64,000 bases of DNA from contig CP136069.1 of NCBI GenBank assembly GCA_032622095.1, positions 86,512,958-86,576,957 on the forward strand, read 5' to 3'. Positions 23,081-34,137 of the stretch are shown piece by piece (positions within the stretch are counted from its first letter, which is position 1; each line of letters begins with the position of its first letter). Below the pieces are notes generated by a model. It had not been told where the DNA came from and did not search any database. It saw only the letters and a program-made list of their open reading frames with translations. The translations under genes were made by a program, and so were the position numbers. The stretch is from Siphonodentalium dalli. Its lineage: Eukaryota > Mollusca > Scaphopoda > Gadilida > Siphonodentaliidae.

Positions 23081-23513
23081 ACCAATTAAGCAGAGTTTAG
23101 TTAGTTTTATTCCTTGGATACCTGTGCGCGTTTAAACCACATTGACATTGTTTACTTCCAGTAGAAGCGAAACTACTTTTGGAACTTCCAGTGTTTCAGA
23201 TCTAAGGGAGATAATTGACAGAATAGCCAAACAAAAAATTTTAATTCACAAAGAAAGAAGGCAAGATATTTTATGCTTCCCACCTCCCCTTCTCCACTAA
23301 TTCATGATTGTTGGTTGGCTAGTTTTTATTGTTGGCTCTGGTGACGTTTTTTTTGGTCAGTTTTAATAAGATACTAGTAAATGTGTCCGGTAGTCTTATT
23401 TTGATTGTCCCCTTAGGTGCTTTGCATATGAGAATGACTCCATTTTTTTTAAAGTTTGGTTCCGTACAACGTTATTGTATTATATGTTATATGTCAGCTT
23501 TATGTAGTGTTGT

Positions 23514-23650
23514 GGCATGTTGTGCCCACATTATTGGGTATGTTTTGTTTTTGTTGTGCCCACATTACTGGGTATGTCTTGTGCATTTAAAGCTGCCCAT
23601 TCCGAATAACGTTTATCCAATATCATTTTAGTTCCCATGTGCCCAAGGAA
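23514..23650. repeat. Short direct repeat, copy 2
   Basis: Matches 22974-23080, with an extra internal duplication of the TGTTGTGCCCACATTA block (23518 and 23554). Confidence 0.6.
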
Positions 23651-24103
23651 TAAAAGCCATGCATTTGATTCTGCCTGGTTACATCACGATTATGTTGTCA
23701 AATAAAACATATTGCTATCCCGATTTGTACAGATCATGTAGATAAATTGTTATTTGGTGAATGTTGGTCAGGAATATTTCACGACATAAAAATGTTTTCA
23801 TAAATTTAGGGAAGTTTTTGTTTTTGTTTTTGTTTTTGTTTTTTTAATTCTTTATTGACAATATATACATGGACATATTCATATATTTAAAATACAGCAT
23901 AATGACAATAACAAAAATAATGTCCTGGTATTTTCGGGAGGGGGGACTTTCGCTCGCAACTCACACACGCCTTACACACATTCAAATTCAAAGACACCTC
24001 ATGCGTGTTTTTGATTACACAGACTATGTTTATGACTGGAATGTCATCAGAAATCGTTTTGTATGCTTTTAAATATACATGTAATTTATAGTCTCCGATA
24101 TGA

Positions 24104-24138
<35 letters not shown>

Positions 24139-24206
24139 CTATCCGTACCCGGTATTTATATAGCGTTAATTCGACCAACCGTCAACAAGTGAAAAAACGA
24201 ACATAA

Positions 24207-24758
24207 TCACAAATAGTTATTTGTCCTCAAAGTACTTGACAGGGCAAGGTATATCTCACACCATTCAAATTCGAAGTCGTTAAGGATATATCTCTTTAGT
24301 GCTATATATTTCTCTAAGCGGTATCTCTCATCAAGTTCACGTAGAAATGATTTCAGGGATAAGGTATCGGGGTCAAATTTGGTTTTGTATATGTAATATT
24401 TAAGCAATGTCAGAAATAAATTTTTGACACTGAAATTTTGCTGGCGGGGAGGGCCGAAAATTATATTGCTACGAGTGATAGAGATGTCCAGCTTGTGTTC
24501 ATCCAGCCATTTTTGTGTGTCATTTATGAATAGTTTTACGGCAGAGCATTCATAGAATATGTGGGTAATGTTCTCAGGTAAATTACACCGGTTACAGTAA
24601 TCGTCTACATATATTTTCATAAGAAATAGCAACCTTTTGGTTCCCAAAATACGTGTATTTATCCGATATTGAAACCATTGTAATCTTGAATCTCGCAGAC
24701 AATTGAATGGCGATGATAATATATGAGACCATGAACTTGTGGTTGTATTAGGTCCCAT
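24207..24758 (-). pseudogene. LINE ORF2 C-terminus
   Basis: Open for 183 codons. It includes SRLQWFQYRINTRILGTKRL, then CNRCNLPENITHIFYEC, a CCHC-type motif of the C-terminal region found in L1/Tx1-group ORF2 proteins. It is separated from the reverse-transcriptase remnants by stops and frameshifts, so no intact protein could be made. The clade is assigned from the general pattern only. Confidence 0.8.
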
Positions 24759-25524
24759 ATCTCTTTTCCATTTTGATACACACAGTGGGAATTGACCATT
24801 GTCTGAGATAAGGAGGTTGTAAAATTCCTTACATCCATGTTTACTTTTTGTTAGCAGGTGAATATTGTTTGGAATAAAGGGGGTCTCAGTGCTAGTGAGA
24901 TCTTTTTTCGTCTGTTTTCATAAAATGCGGAGCTGCGTGTTGACACTTTGCAATGTCAAGAAAGTGGTGGGTATGTCAAATTTGGCGACGAAACTTTCGA
25001 GTGTGTGCAGTTTATTTCCTGGTGTGATAAGATCGTTTATAAATAAGATGCCATTTTCCTTCCACTCGCTACTATTTATTGCGTCTTTATTCATTCGGAG
25101 TTCATCGTGGTTCCAAACAGTCTGAGTTATCGTTTGGCATATTTTTCAAGCAACTCTTCCAAGCCATAAGAACGTCACGCCAGAAAGGGTTCCCAGTTTT
25201 TGATAGAACAGTGTTGATGTATTTTGAGCCATAAGGGATCTGAAATTTCTCGGGGTGTTATGTTTAACCATGGGGGTGACTTCGTGATACATCTGCACAT
25301 CCAGGTTATTTTGAGAGCATCGTTGAAATGTTTTATATTAATCATTTTTAGTCCGCCATATTCATAACCCCTGCAAAGTTGTGTACGACTGACCCTGTCG
25401 CGTTTATTGTTCCATACAAATTTGAATAGAATTCTATTGATTTCGTCAAGGATATCTTGCTTTGGATATGGGAGGGATTGGAGAAGGTGTACAATATTTG
25501 GAATGAGAATAGACTTGATAATTG

Positions 25525-26146
25525 TTATTCTACCGATGGGTGAGATATGTCTATATTTCCATTTTCTATTATCTTTTTCATGTTGTCGATCTTGTCTCTG
25601 AAATTAATTTCTGGTATTTCGGACATATTGGTGCTGTATTTAATTCCGAGGGCTGTGAATGTATTCGAAACTTTAAGTTTGCATTCTGAAGGAACTGATG
25701 TGTTCATTTTCTGAGAGCCCAACCAGACTATTTGGCATTTGTCTAGATTAGCCTTCAGGCCCGACATAGTAGCAAATGATTCAAGCACGGATAGAGATTC
25801 TCTGAGGCTGGCTTCGCTCCCATCTATAGTACAAGTGTAGTGTCATCTGCATATTGGTTTATTTTGTGCTCTGTCTCGTCGAGGGTATTATATATAAACA
25901 CCTATTATTTTCTTATTTCCTCTTATCATTTCAGCGAATATCTCAGCGCATAAGAGAAAAATATACGGTGATAACGGGTCGCCTTGCCTACAGCCTCTGG
26001 CTGGCTTGAAAAATGAAGACAAATTGCCATTAACTAAGACGGCTGATTAAATATCATTGTAAAATGTTTTGATCCACCTTTTGATCGTTTCTCCATAATT
26101 AAATTTTTCTAAGCATTGTTCGATGAAAGACCAGGAGACCGTATCA
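25525..26146 (-). pseudogene. LINE reverse-transcriptase remnant
   Basis: Reading the minus strand from 26146: DTVSWSFIEQCLEKF, a stop after FYNDI, then VNGNLSSFFKPARGCRQGDP, LSPYIFLLCAEIFAEMIR, a stop and frame change, QYADDTTLVL holding the YADD catalytic motif, another frame change, then SLSVLESFATMSGLKANLDK. The motif order is that of a non-LTR reverse transcriptase from the palm region onward. Confidence 0.88.
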
Positions 26147-26161
26147 AAATTTAGGGAAGTT

Positions 26162-27127
26162 AGTTATTAAAATCAATTGTACATTTTAACAGTTTCCTTA
26201 GCCATTTATGGCAGTAGGAAAAATTCTCACTTTATATATTACCTATCGATTCATCTTGATGTTTGCGTCGCAAATTTCTACCTACAATATCAATTTCATA
26301 CAGTGCCAATGAAAATATTCTTACATCAAAACATCAAATAGTCTTTCAGTATGTCAAAATAAAAACACAATTACGATTCCTTTATGTAATCTACTTTAAA
26401 AACAGTATAATTTGGGCTTAAATTATGTACTTATTTACTAATACAGTTTACACCCGTCAGTAAGCCCATCCCTGAGGATAAGCCCAGTCTATGATTTTGC
26501 TCCCAAAAATATCATGTGGAGGTCCTCATAGATAAGACCACCGCTATTTTTTTAGAACTTACAGGGCGAGTATACATTGATTTAATGTTAACTCTGAAAG
26601 AAGATGACAACAATTCATGCACAAAAATTACATTACTCCAGCTAATTTCCATTGCAAACTCATTAATACTACCTGCCCATTGTGTTTCACAAAATGCTGT
26701 ATTACAATAAAATATAATTATCTTTGAGCCTTATTTTAAATATTTACTCTAACAAAATTAAACACAAAACAAATTATTTTCATTAAATAAAATAATATAT
26801 AAATAAAATAATATACAATATGATTCATATAAAACATGACATTAGATTAGCGCTATGAATGCAAACTGGAATTCTGCATGTGGGGGTCCTCAAAGGTAAG
26901 CCCAATCCCACGTTTTTGTGTCTCGCATATATAAGGGAATGCACTGGCTTACAAGGTCGGGCTTACTGATGGGTGTGTACAGTACTAGATATTCACAGTT
27001 GGTTGCATGGACTGAGATTTCCATCAGTAGCAATATGGTTCTCATTCACCCAACCCCTAGATGAAACTTGGCTTTATAACACTGGCTGTTCAGGCCGAAC
27101 AATCTGAATAGCTGTTTTTAAACTCAC
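26162..27127. other. Intron between exons 4 and 5, right part
   Basis: AT-rich, no gene. A fragment of MITE family A (about 26930-26960, CGCATATATAAGGGAATGCA) is embedded in a 'GATAAGCCCAGTC' type inverted block (26454-26500 and 26893-26985), suggesting a small element that carries or was hit by the fragment. Confidence 0.5.
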
Positions 27128-27213
27128 ATCGTAATTTGTCCATGAGTTTCCCTGAGCACATATGTGATAATGCTACTTTAGCTGAAAACACTTTCAGTCG
27201 TCCAGTGTTGTCC
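27128..27213 (-). CDS. DTN (dystrobrevin): Dystrobrevin exon 4 of those found
   Basis: Too short to stand out as an ORF. Acceptor TTTCTTTGCAG and donor GTGAGT. It begins with one base completing the lysine codon of exon 3 and encodes DNTGRLKVFSAKVALSHMCS then GKLMDKLR (residues 131-158), ending with T of the tyrosine codon finished by exon 5. Human dystrobrevin has GK-SVFAVK-ALATLCGGK-MDKLRY here. D-x-T-G-x-L resembles an EF-hand loop. Both junctions are in phase with the neighbouring exons. Confidence 0.95.
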
Positions 27214-27308
27214 CTGCAAAGAAAGAGGTAATTATTATGCCAGATGAGGAGATTGATCAATTGGGATACAGATCAAATGGGTTATATAGGAAGAACACAA
27301 ATCACATC

Positions 27309-27486
27309 TTAACCCTTCCATGACTGGAGCTTCCAGAGATTTTGCCAAAACCCTGTGCCAATGCATTCTCTTATATATGCCAGTCTCCCATATGGAGCCT
27401 CGCATATATATGAGAATACATTGGCCTAACAATATTTACCTTGACCTTGTAAGCCAGTGCATTCCCTTATATATGCGAGACTCCCT
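27309..27486. mobile_element. MITE family A copy, right end missing
   Basis: Starts at TTAA with CCCTTCCATGACTGGAGC. It holds the first hairpin (27361-27420) and the beginning of the second, then breaks off at GAGACTCCCTAA. It lies 95 bp upstream (in gene direction) of exon 4. Confidence 0.75.
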
Positions 27487-27489
27487 AAT

Positions 27490-28900
27490 ATTTAATTTTT
27501 GAATTAATTCTAATTGGGGGCTCAGCTTTGAGATAAAAGTGCTGAACCCCAAAATTGGATTTTTTTTGGTTTTTGGCAATTATCTTAAAAACCATTGACT
27601 TTTGGATATGAAAATGTATTACTGACCCCCCATAATGTGGCCATTTCGCACATTTTGAGTGGTCACACGACCCCCTATGTCCAACGGTTCTGGAGATATA
27701 GTCACGACGGGTGGTAGTACTTCGCGCAAATAGGGGCGTGGCCATTTGACCCATTTCGCCGTCAATGGGAAATGTGTTACCAACCAAATATTGTTCGTGT
27801 ACCTTCAATTAGTGGATTCATGAAGAGTTTTGCTCTGGACATACAAGTGCATACAAAACCACCATGAGCTACTAGAGTACATATACCAAATATGAATGAA
27901 ATTGGTTCCCTCGCCATATCAATACCAATAGTCGAGTTTTGATTAATAGCCTGAGGGGTTAAATGTTTGAGTGAAGGTATGCTGGAGTGTGAATGAGTAG
28001 TGAACTGAATCTCTGTGGTGACAAAGGACTGGCACTTGTGTGTTAACTGTGGGAGACATAAATCAACTTTTCATTAATAAAAACTCGACTTTAAAGAAAA
28101 TCACTCGGGCGAGATTGTCGCCTTACTGTCGCTGACTTGGCCCTATCGTCGCTCTAGTTTTTTTCCAGACATGTCCGTATATAGATGAATTGTGGCGGCC
28201 ATCCCAAAAAGAAACAGACGATGCAGAGACAAAGTCCCAAGTGTTTAAAATAAAAAATAAAATATGACCTATTGTTTTGTGTTGTTATTCAATCGCCTTT
28301 GTTCCCTTGCGGTAATGAATGTTGATCACGAATGTTTTGACACGCTGAAAACACGATGAGATGTTTGCATCTGTGTTGTTACTGACCATCGTGAGTGTCA
28401 CAAATAAATGTTTTAATTAACTTAAAAGACCGCCGTCCCGCTTTTCAGATATAAAACAATTACGACATTATCAGAGTATGTACCAGGCGCTTCGGAAGTT
28501 CGTTTCGGTAACACGTCGCACTTTTTGATGAGACCGGGTCGCAATTTTTGAAGAGACCGCTTCCGTAAACTTCCGTAAATAAAATTGTCAAGTTTATTGC
28601 TTTAATCGGATTATACCAGTGGGTTGGCATTAATTAAGGGAGGCCATTAATTAATAAAAGCTTGAGCAATAAAACTAAAAGCTTTTGCAACTCCTTTGTT
28701 AGTTAGTCCTTATTGTTTATTTTAGTGGACACCCACATTTACAGCCGTGACCAAATTAAACTTACAAAGTTTACAAAAATTAAGTTGAGTAGTACTACTG
28801 TAACTTGATAATTGTCTTGCTTAAATGATAGCTACACAAAACATTTCCAAAAAATTTAAATGTATAATAACAATTGTTTAGTTTTATTTCTTATTTTATC
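27490..28900. other. Intron between exons 3 and 4, no gene recognised
   Basis: Contains GGGGGCTCAGC...GTGCTGAACCCC, a short inverted pair (27515-27550), and unassigned sequence. No domain or repeat match was seen. Confidence 0.4.
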
Positions 28901-29073
28901 TTTTTAAATTTTTTATTGATGTTATAAAATAAAACGATATTTGAAAATTGTCAATTTTTCATTTTTTTTGGTAGTGTCCCCACTTCTCCCTGAGTGAAGT
29001 CTCCCTAAATTTCCTGAAGTCTCCATAAATTTCTTGGAGGGAGACTTCAAGTCTCCCTGTTCTGAACCCCTAG

Positions 29074-29486
29074 GCTGAGGCCTGACTGCCGCTGATGATA
29101 TTGCCACCAGAAGCAGGGACGCCGATGTCATTCCGGATGTCCCTGCTATCGTCACCGAGATCAGCGGAGACAGGGACGCAGATACCACCCCGGATGTTCC
29201 TGTCGCTGACCTCGGGGTGGAGATGGACAAGTCGACACCTTGGACACCGGAGTACCAACACATCCCGGTGTCCTCCATCTCCACCACCAACAACAACAAC
29301 AGCAGCAGCTCCATCGTCACCAATGAGGAGTTCATAAGGGACACTCGGAAGTTCATTGCAGATAGGAAAAAAGAACAACAACTACGAGAACAACAGCAAC
29401 AACAACTTGAACGTCCATCTCAACCAACAACAACAACAACAACAGCATCATCCCAAAGAAAAACAAAGAATGCAAAGAAGAAATAA
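29074..29486 (+). CDS. Partial ORF with acidic N-part, polyQ/polyT and basic tail; unrecognised
   Basis: The frame is open from just after a TGA at about 29074 to TAA at 29484-29486. It reads ADDIATRSRDADVIPDVPAI, then TPWTPEYQHIP, a polyN/polyS run, NEEFIRDTRKFIADRKKEQQ, glutamine and threonine runs, and a lysine-rich end. The base composition is clearly GC-richer and more coding-like than its surroundings. An acceptor-like CTGAG or CCCCTAG precedes it, so it could be a last exon or the 3' end of a mobile element ORF. It is not dystrobrevin: it lies on the other strand inside the intron between exons 3 and 4. No family recognised. Confidence 0.4.
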
Positions 29487-29737
29487 AATAAAAATATGCC
29501 TAGATCATTCCCACCTCATGTTATTGTATCTCCATAACATGTACATTAAAAAATTCCTAAGTGGGTTGTAGGGAAGGGGTGCCGCCCCTTCCAAATCTTC
29601 CCGGGTTAATTCCCAAATCCCAATAAATAATTATTATATTGAAAAATTAACCAAATAACTATTGCTGTCTGTCTAAAACATTGAAATAAATGAATGTAAA
29701 ATTTAATACTGAACAATATACAGTGTGTAGGCTGTAG

Positions 29738-30047
29738 CTGGCTAGGCATGCACAGTAGATAGCTGTATGCCAGCCACGACTACAGCCGGCTAGGCATGCA
29801 CAGTAGATAGCTGTATGCCAGCCACGACTACAGCCAGCTAGGCATGCACAGTAGATAGATGTATGCCAGCCACGACTACAGCCGGCTAGGCATGCACAGT
29901 AGATAGATGTATGCCAGCCACGACTACAGCCGGCTAGGCATGCACAGTAGATAGATGTATGCCAGCCACGACTACACTCGGCTAGGCATGCACAGTAGAT
30001 AGCTGTATGCCCGCCATGACTACAGCCGGCTAGGCATGCACAGTAGA
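29738..30047. repeat. 48-bp minisatellite, about six to seven units
   Basis: The unit contains GGCTAGGCATGCACAGTAGA, TAG(C/A)TGTATGCCAGCCACGA and CTACAGCC. As 48 is a multiple of three, all frames look open and give a false 16-residue repeat protein on the minus strand. One inverted unit occurs at about 30495-30545, so this array is part of the inverted-repeat structure below. Confidence 0.92.
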
Positions 30048-30550
30048 AAGATACAGCAAGCCACAGCCAGTGGTCACTAAATATTGTACCGGTACCCCGT
30101 AACCCCAAGCTTGGAATATGGTAGATATGTATATTGACATAATGTTGCCATATCTGTCCACAAATAGTCACGCTCACTGAAGTAATCACATTTAAAGCAA
30201 TGAATTTTCGTTAAACAACCTTTGACATTTTTTTGGGTTAGGTGTCCATATTACCCCGGCCGTGTAATATGGACACTTGCATTGTCAAATTGTATTACCA
30301 TTTGCGAAAAGGGACATATATATGATCACATTTCCTACTCTTTTATATATTAACTTTATGGAGGCAAATGTGCTTGATTCAGTGATTGTGACCATTGGTG
30401 GATATATATGGCAACATTATAAACCACATTCCTCCTCAGGGTACCGGTGAGATATTTAGTGACCATCAGCTGTGGCTTGCAGTATCTTTCTACTGCGCAT
30501 GCCTAGCCGGCTGTAGCCATGGCCAGCATACAGTTTTCTACTTTCTAGAT
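29738..30550. mobile_element. Fold-back element with minisatellite in its left arm
   Basis: Left-arm blocks GCAGTAGAAAGATAC-GCAAG-like, CAGTGGTCACTAAATATTGT, GGTACCGGTACC-like and GGAATATGGTAGATATGTAT reappear inverted at about 30400-30520 (GGTACCGGTGAGATATTTAG, TGACCATCAGCTGTGGCTTGC, then the minisatellite unit). The centre holds a GTGTCCATATTAC/GTAATATGGACAC hairpin (30242-30275). Structure: tandem-repeat arm, stem, loop, stem, single-unit arm. This resembles fold-back elements with internally repetitive arms. Confidence 0.75.
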
Positions 30551-30736
30551 GGCTACAGACTGCGCGCTCAAATACAATCATTGTATCTTTCAGCAATTCT
30601 CATCCAAAAGTGTTATTTTGTACATTAAAACCTTAACAAGAAGTGAGGTAGGTTTATATTCTGGGAGCCTACATCTTTAACATAATCCTATTGAAATGAT
30701 CATAATTCCAACCATATTAATGAATATGCCACTTAC

Positions 30737-30950
30737 TTGTCATAAGCACTAAGCAGCCAGTATAAGACTAATGATGTGGACTTATCGGCGTCGATCTGTT
30801 GTGAGGTGGGTAGGCGTTTATTGAGCTGATAGAATATGCTGGATACCACGGTCTCCAGGCGAGATACATTTAGGTCTGACTGCTGCTCCAAGACATTCAA
30901 ACCATTTTCTCGGAACGCCTCGATGATATTCCAAATGTCAACCAAATACA
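30737..30950 (-). CDS. DTN (dystrobrevin): Dystrobrevin exon 3 of those found: EF-hand-like region
   Basis: Acceptor AATTATACAG and donor GTAAGT. It starts with TG completing the leucine codon of exon 2 and encodes [20 protein letters not shown], the [20 protein letters not shown] block, and ends [11 protein letters not shown] plus AA (residues 60-129). Human dystrobrevins show [33 protein letters not shown] and SLLLNFLLAAFD at the same positions. This is the longest exon found (214 bp). Confidence 0.97.
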
Positions 30951-31273
30951 CTGTATAATTAGAAGAGCACATGACCCATAAAAATGAGATCTAATAAAAG
31001 GTTGCAGACAAAGGCCTCAACAACAACTGATTAATAGAAATGTAACCTATGCATTGGGGCAATTTGATTTAGTATGTGAAAAAATATCAAACATCTGGAT
31101 GTGCAAAAGCAGGAGCTGAAAAAAGGGACATCAAATGCGAAGCTTATATTGTGGAAAGACTAATTAAATTATATACCATCAGATTACTGACCGATGTTGC
31201 CAAGCTCTATATGTCCTAATTATTTTATTTTAAGAGATAATGATATAAATTCTAAGTTGTGGGAGAATTCTTT

Positions 31274-31520
31274 TTAACCCTCCCATGACGGGAGCTTCCT
31301 TAAATTTTTCGAAAACCCTGTGCCAATGCATTATCATATATATTCATTTTCATATATAAGAGAATACATTGACCTAACAGTATTTACCTTGACCGTGTAA
31401 TCCAGTACATTCTCTAATATATGCGAGGCTCGCATATGGGAGACTCCCATTCATAAGAGAATGCACAGGCACATTATCTTTAATGCGGCACCAGCACAGC
31501 TCCCATCATGAAAGTGTTAA
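31274..31520. mobile_element. MITE family A copy next to exon 2
   Basis: Bounded by TTAA on both sides, with the ends CCCTCCCATGACGGGAGC and GCTCCCATCATGAAAGTGTTAA. The hairpins are partly eroded (the left one is shortened). Its right end is only 22 bp from the donor side of dystrobrevin exon 2. Confidence 0.8.
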
Positions 31521-31542
31521 ATATAAGGACAGTAGTACATAC

Positions 31543-31623
31543 GGTTAGTCTTTTTATGTATGAAGCGTAGCTTGCATGCTGTTCTGTATGTGGCAAAGCG
31601 TATCACATCATAATTCTGAGATC
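31543..31623 (-). CDS. DTN (dystrobrevin): Dystrobrevin exon 2 of those found
   Basis: Only 81 bp. Acceptor GGGTTTTCAG and donor GTATGT. It completes the split arginine codon of exon 1 and encodes [20 protein letters not shown] then IHKKTN (residues 33-58), ending with C of a leucine codon. Human dystrobrevin has [26 protein letters not shown] at this place. The phase fits both neighbours. Confidence 0.96.
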
Positions 31624-31751
31624 CTGAAAACCCAAACATAATGATGTCATCGACAATTTTCATGAAAAAAAAGTTATGAAAAATTCATTGGTCAAACTTA
31701 TTTCCTATGGACACCTTACAATTTCAAATGATACAAGAAAGAGGATTCTAA

Positions 31752-32520
31752 AATGAATTTGTCAATGACACTGTAGCTCAATTTGGAGAGTGGATAATTT
31801 CATGCGTTACAGTTAGGAATGCGGAAATTTGAAATGTTTTTAAAGTAAGGCTAATGAATTTACCTTGTTTAATACTGAAAATCATTTATGGCCAACGACA
31901 GTCATGTTTTTTGGCCGATTCTCCCCAAAACATGTCATTCCCATCTGCATTGTGTACATGTCAATGTCAGTCAATGTCAACCTCCACAGCAAATTATACG
32001 ATGATCAGACAAACATTACAAAAAGTAACCCGAACTAATGGATTGAATTTTGAAATCCAGGATGGCTGCTGGTGGCCATGTTTTTTGCCAAATGAGCACA
32101 AAATGACTCATTCCCATCTACATGTCAACAACCATGACAAATTTAATGATGATCTGACCAAAGATACAACCTGTAGCCCATGCTAATGAATTTACATTGC
32201 TTAATACTGAAAAATATGATGGCTGACAGCAGCCATGTTTTTTAGCAGATTCATACCAAAACATATCATCTCCATCTACATGTCAATTGCAACCTTCATG
32301 AATAATTCCATGTTGTTCAGAAGGACGGTACGGTTCATAGCCCGTGCTAGTATAATGAATTTTGAAATCCATAATGGCCAGTGGAATTTTTTTTTTTCTG
32401 AAAGACTCCAAAATGACTGGTTGCCATCTATATGTCAACATCCAGTACAAATTTCACAATTATCAGACCAATGGTACAGCCTGTAGTCCATGCTAATGGA
32501 TATACATTGTTTAATACTGT
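31752..32520. mobile_element. Pearl-like family D array, 5' part
   Basis: Starts with TGTCAATGACACTGTAGCTC as at 45516 and 60478. Diverged core units of about 150-160 bp follow, marked by the GGCCATGTTTTTTGGCCGAT...CCCATCTACATGTCAA...GACAAATTTCATGATGATCAG...TGTAGCCCATGCTAATG pattern. Reading frames at 31854-32486 are by-products. The array is in the large intron between exons 1 and 2. Confidence 0.75.
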
Positions 32521-32543
32521 AAACAATGTATACAATGTATTAA

Positions 32544-32730
32544 CGAGAGGCCGATCACGATCGGCAGATGTTTAACCCATCCCTTATCGATAGTAAATTG
32601 TTATGATCGTAATCATAATCTTTTAATGTTGAATTATAGAGTATACTGTTATGATCTAAAGTAGTATATGACAAATGTACATAATAACCAGTAATAACAC
32701 AAATTATTGAAATGTATTAGTCAAAATAGA
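32544..32730. repeat. Dispersed repeat F, copy 2
   Basis: Same blocks as 11068-11230: GAGAGGCCGATCACGATCGG, then a CATCCCTTATCGATAGTAAA variant and AATGTTGAATTATAGAGTAT. Confidence 0.75.
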
Positions 32731-33129
32731 ATGGTTAATATAACATCTAAACTCTAGAGCCTGTCACCACTATCATAGTGTAAGCAGTTCTATTCATGTT
32801 GTTGCAAATTGCCATGTGAGATATCAAAATAATATAGTTATTAATTTAATGGAAAAGGTTAAAAGACATGGAATGGGTAAAAGGGGTTAAATCACCTATC
32901 TCTGTCCTGTTTGATCCAATGTAGTCCCATCATCCAAGGACTTAGAGAGCTCCATTGGTCCAGTTAAATAAATTCACATGGCTAAGGTGTGGTTAAAAAG
33001 ATAGCTAAATCAATTTATCCAATAATTCAAGAATCTGTGTCTCTTATATATAGAGCTAACATATGGGGGCTATAAATAACTCTCAATTTATCTCCCTCAC
33101 AGAGAAGCAGGTATTAATTAATTGTAAGT

Positions 33130-33540
33130 TACTTGGGTTATTATCTGGATAATTCTTAGTTGAAAAAGGGCCATATCTCTGGTATAAACAAATTGGATCT
33201 AACCCATATTCAAACTCGTTCTGCATTTTGAGTTGAGAAACTCACATACCAAATTTTGTTCCAATCAGATAAAATAAATTTGAGTTATTGCAGCATGCGT
33301 GAATTCTAAGTCGTAAAAGGGCCATAACTCAGTTAAAAATAGTCGGATCAAACCCATATTCGAACTCGATCTGTCTTTTCTGCTGAGAAATTCATATAGA
33401 AAATGTTCGAGTTATCGCACCATGCATAAAGTGTCTATGGACAGACAGACAGACGACGGACGGACGAACGACGAGTGGTCAATCCGGACGTCGACACTAT
33501 GTGTACCATACTATGGTATGGGTACACATAAAAATGTGCA
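33130..33540 (+). mobile_element. Pearl-like family E element, 3' part
   Basis: Two core units (GGGCCATA...CC(A)TATTC(A/G)AACTCG), an ACAG/ACGG microsatellite (33441-33470), GTCAATCCGGACGTCGACAC and the terminal hairpin GTGTACCATACTATGG with GGTATGGGTACAC, then ATAAAA. Same architecture as 11660-12575. Confidence 0.75.
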
Positions 33541-33714
33541 GTTTTTTTTGCTGAAAGACTCCAAAATGACTGGTTGCCATCTATATGTTATTGTCAACAT
33601 CCTGGTTTACAGTTGGTCAAAAACTCTTCAGAGCTTGTATTTGTAATATGATTAAATACCTCCGACTTTTAAATAAAATTTATCTTATCTTATCTATCTT
33701 ATGACAGATGCCAA

Positions 33715-34137
33715 CCCATGGCAATAGATTTGTCAAATTGAGCTAAAAACTGTAGCCTGTGCTAATGGATTGAATTTTTTGTCGAATCACCCCAAAATGA
33801 GTCTCCAATCTACATGTCAATGACAGCCATGACAAATTTCATAATGATCAGACCAACGGTACGACCTATAGCCCATGCTAATGGATATACATTGTTTAAC
33901 TCTTTCAGTGCCAGGCTTATTTTGTAGGTTTAGTGCCAGGGAATCTTACGTTTTTCATGGGCATAAAAATTATTACTATGAATACTTGGTAATAGTTTTG
34001 AGTTATAACATGCCCCTAAGGACTTATCCAGTTTGTTTTTAAATTCGCTATAGCATGCTTATTAAAGCATACCCCAAAAAATTAAACCCTAAAAAAAGCC
34101 CTGGTACTCAACAGACCGTTGAGTTAATACTGTAATG
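33715..34137. repeat. Family D fragments and a CTCTTTCAGTGCCA repeat
   Basis: Family D core units run to about 33895. They are followed by TTTAACTCTTTCAGTGCCAG, the end sequence also seen at 44484. Confidence 0.55.

Larger units (their letters stand above)
23817..26146 (-). mobile_element. 5'-truncated non-LTR retrotransposon (L1/Tx1-like LINE)
   Basis: A 15-bp target duplication, AAATTTAGGGAAGTT, flanks it (23802-23816 and 26147-26161). The 3' end is at the left: on the minus strand an AATAAA signal (about 23851-23857) is followed by a tail of AAAAAC repeats. Coding remnants in order on the minus strand are AFDTVSWSFIEQ-like, PARGCRQGDPLSPYIFLLCA, QYADDTTLVL, SGLKANLDKCQIVWLGS and the C-terminal C-x2-C...H...C region. 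The element is cut off inside the reverse transcriptase just before the FDTVSW motif. Frameshifts and stops make it dead. It occupies the intron between exons 4 and 5. Confidence 0.92.

Noticed and set aside
29738-30047. CRISPR-like array of regular repeats
   Set aside because: The units are contiguous with no variable spacers, and the window is eukaryotic.
29659-30189. 176-codon minus-strand frame with a 16-residue repeat
   Set aside because: It is only the 48-bp minisatellite read in frame; the unit is a multiple of three, so stops are avoided by chance.
31854-32486. Plus-strand frames of 110 and 83 codons
   Set aside because: They lie in pearl-like core repeats and carry no domain.
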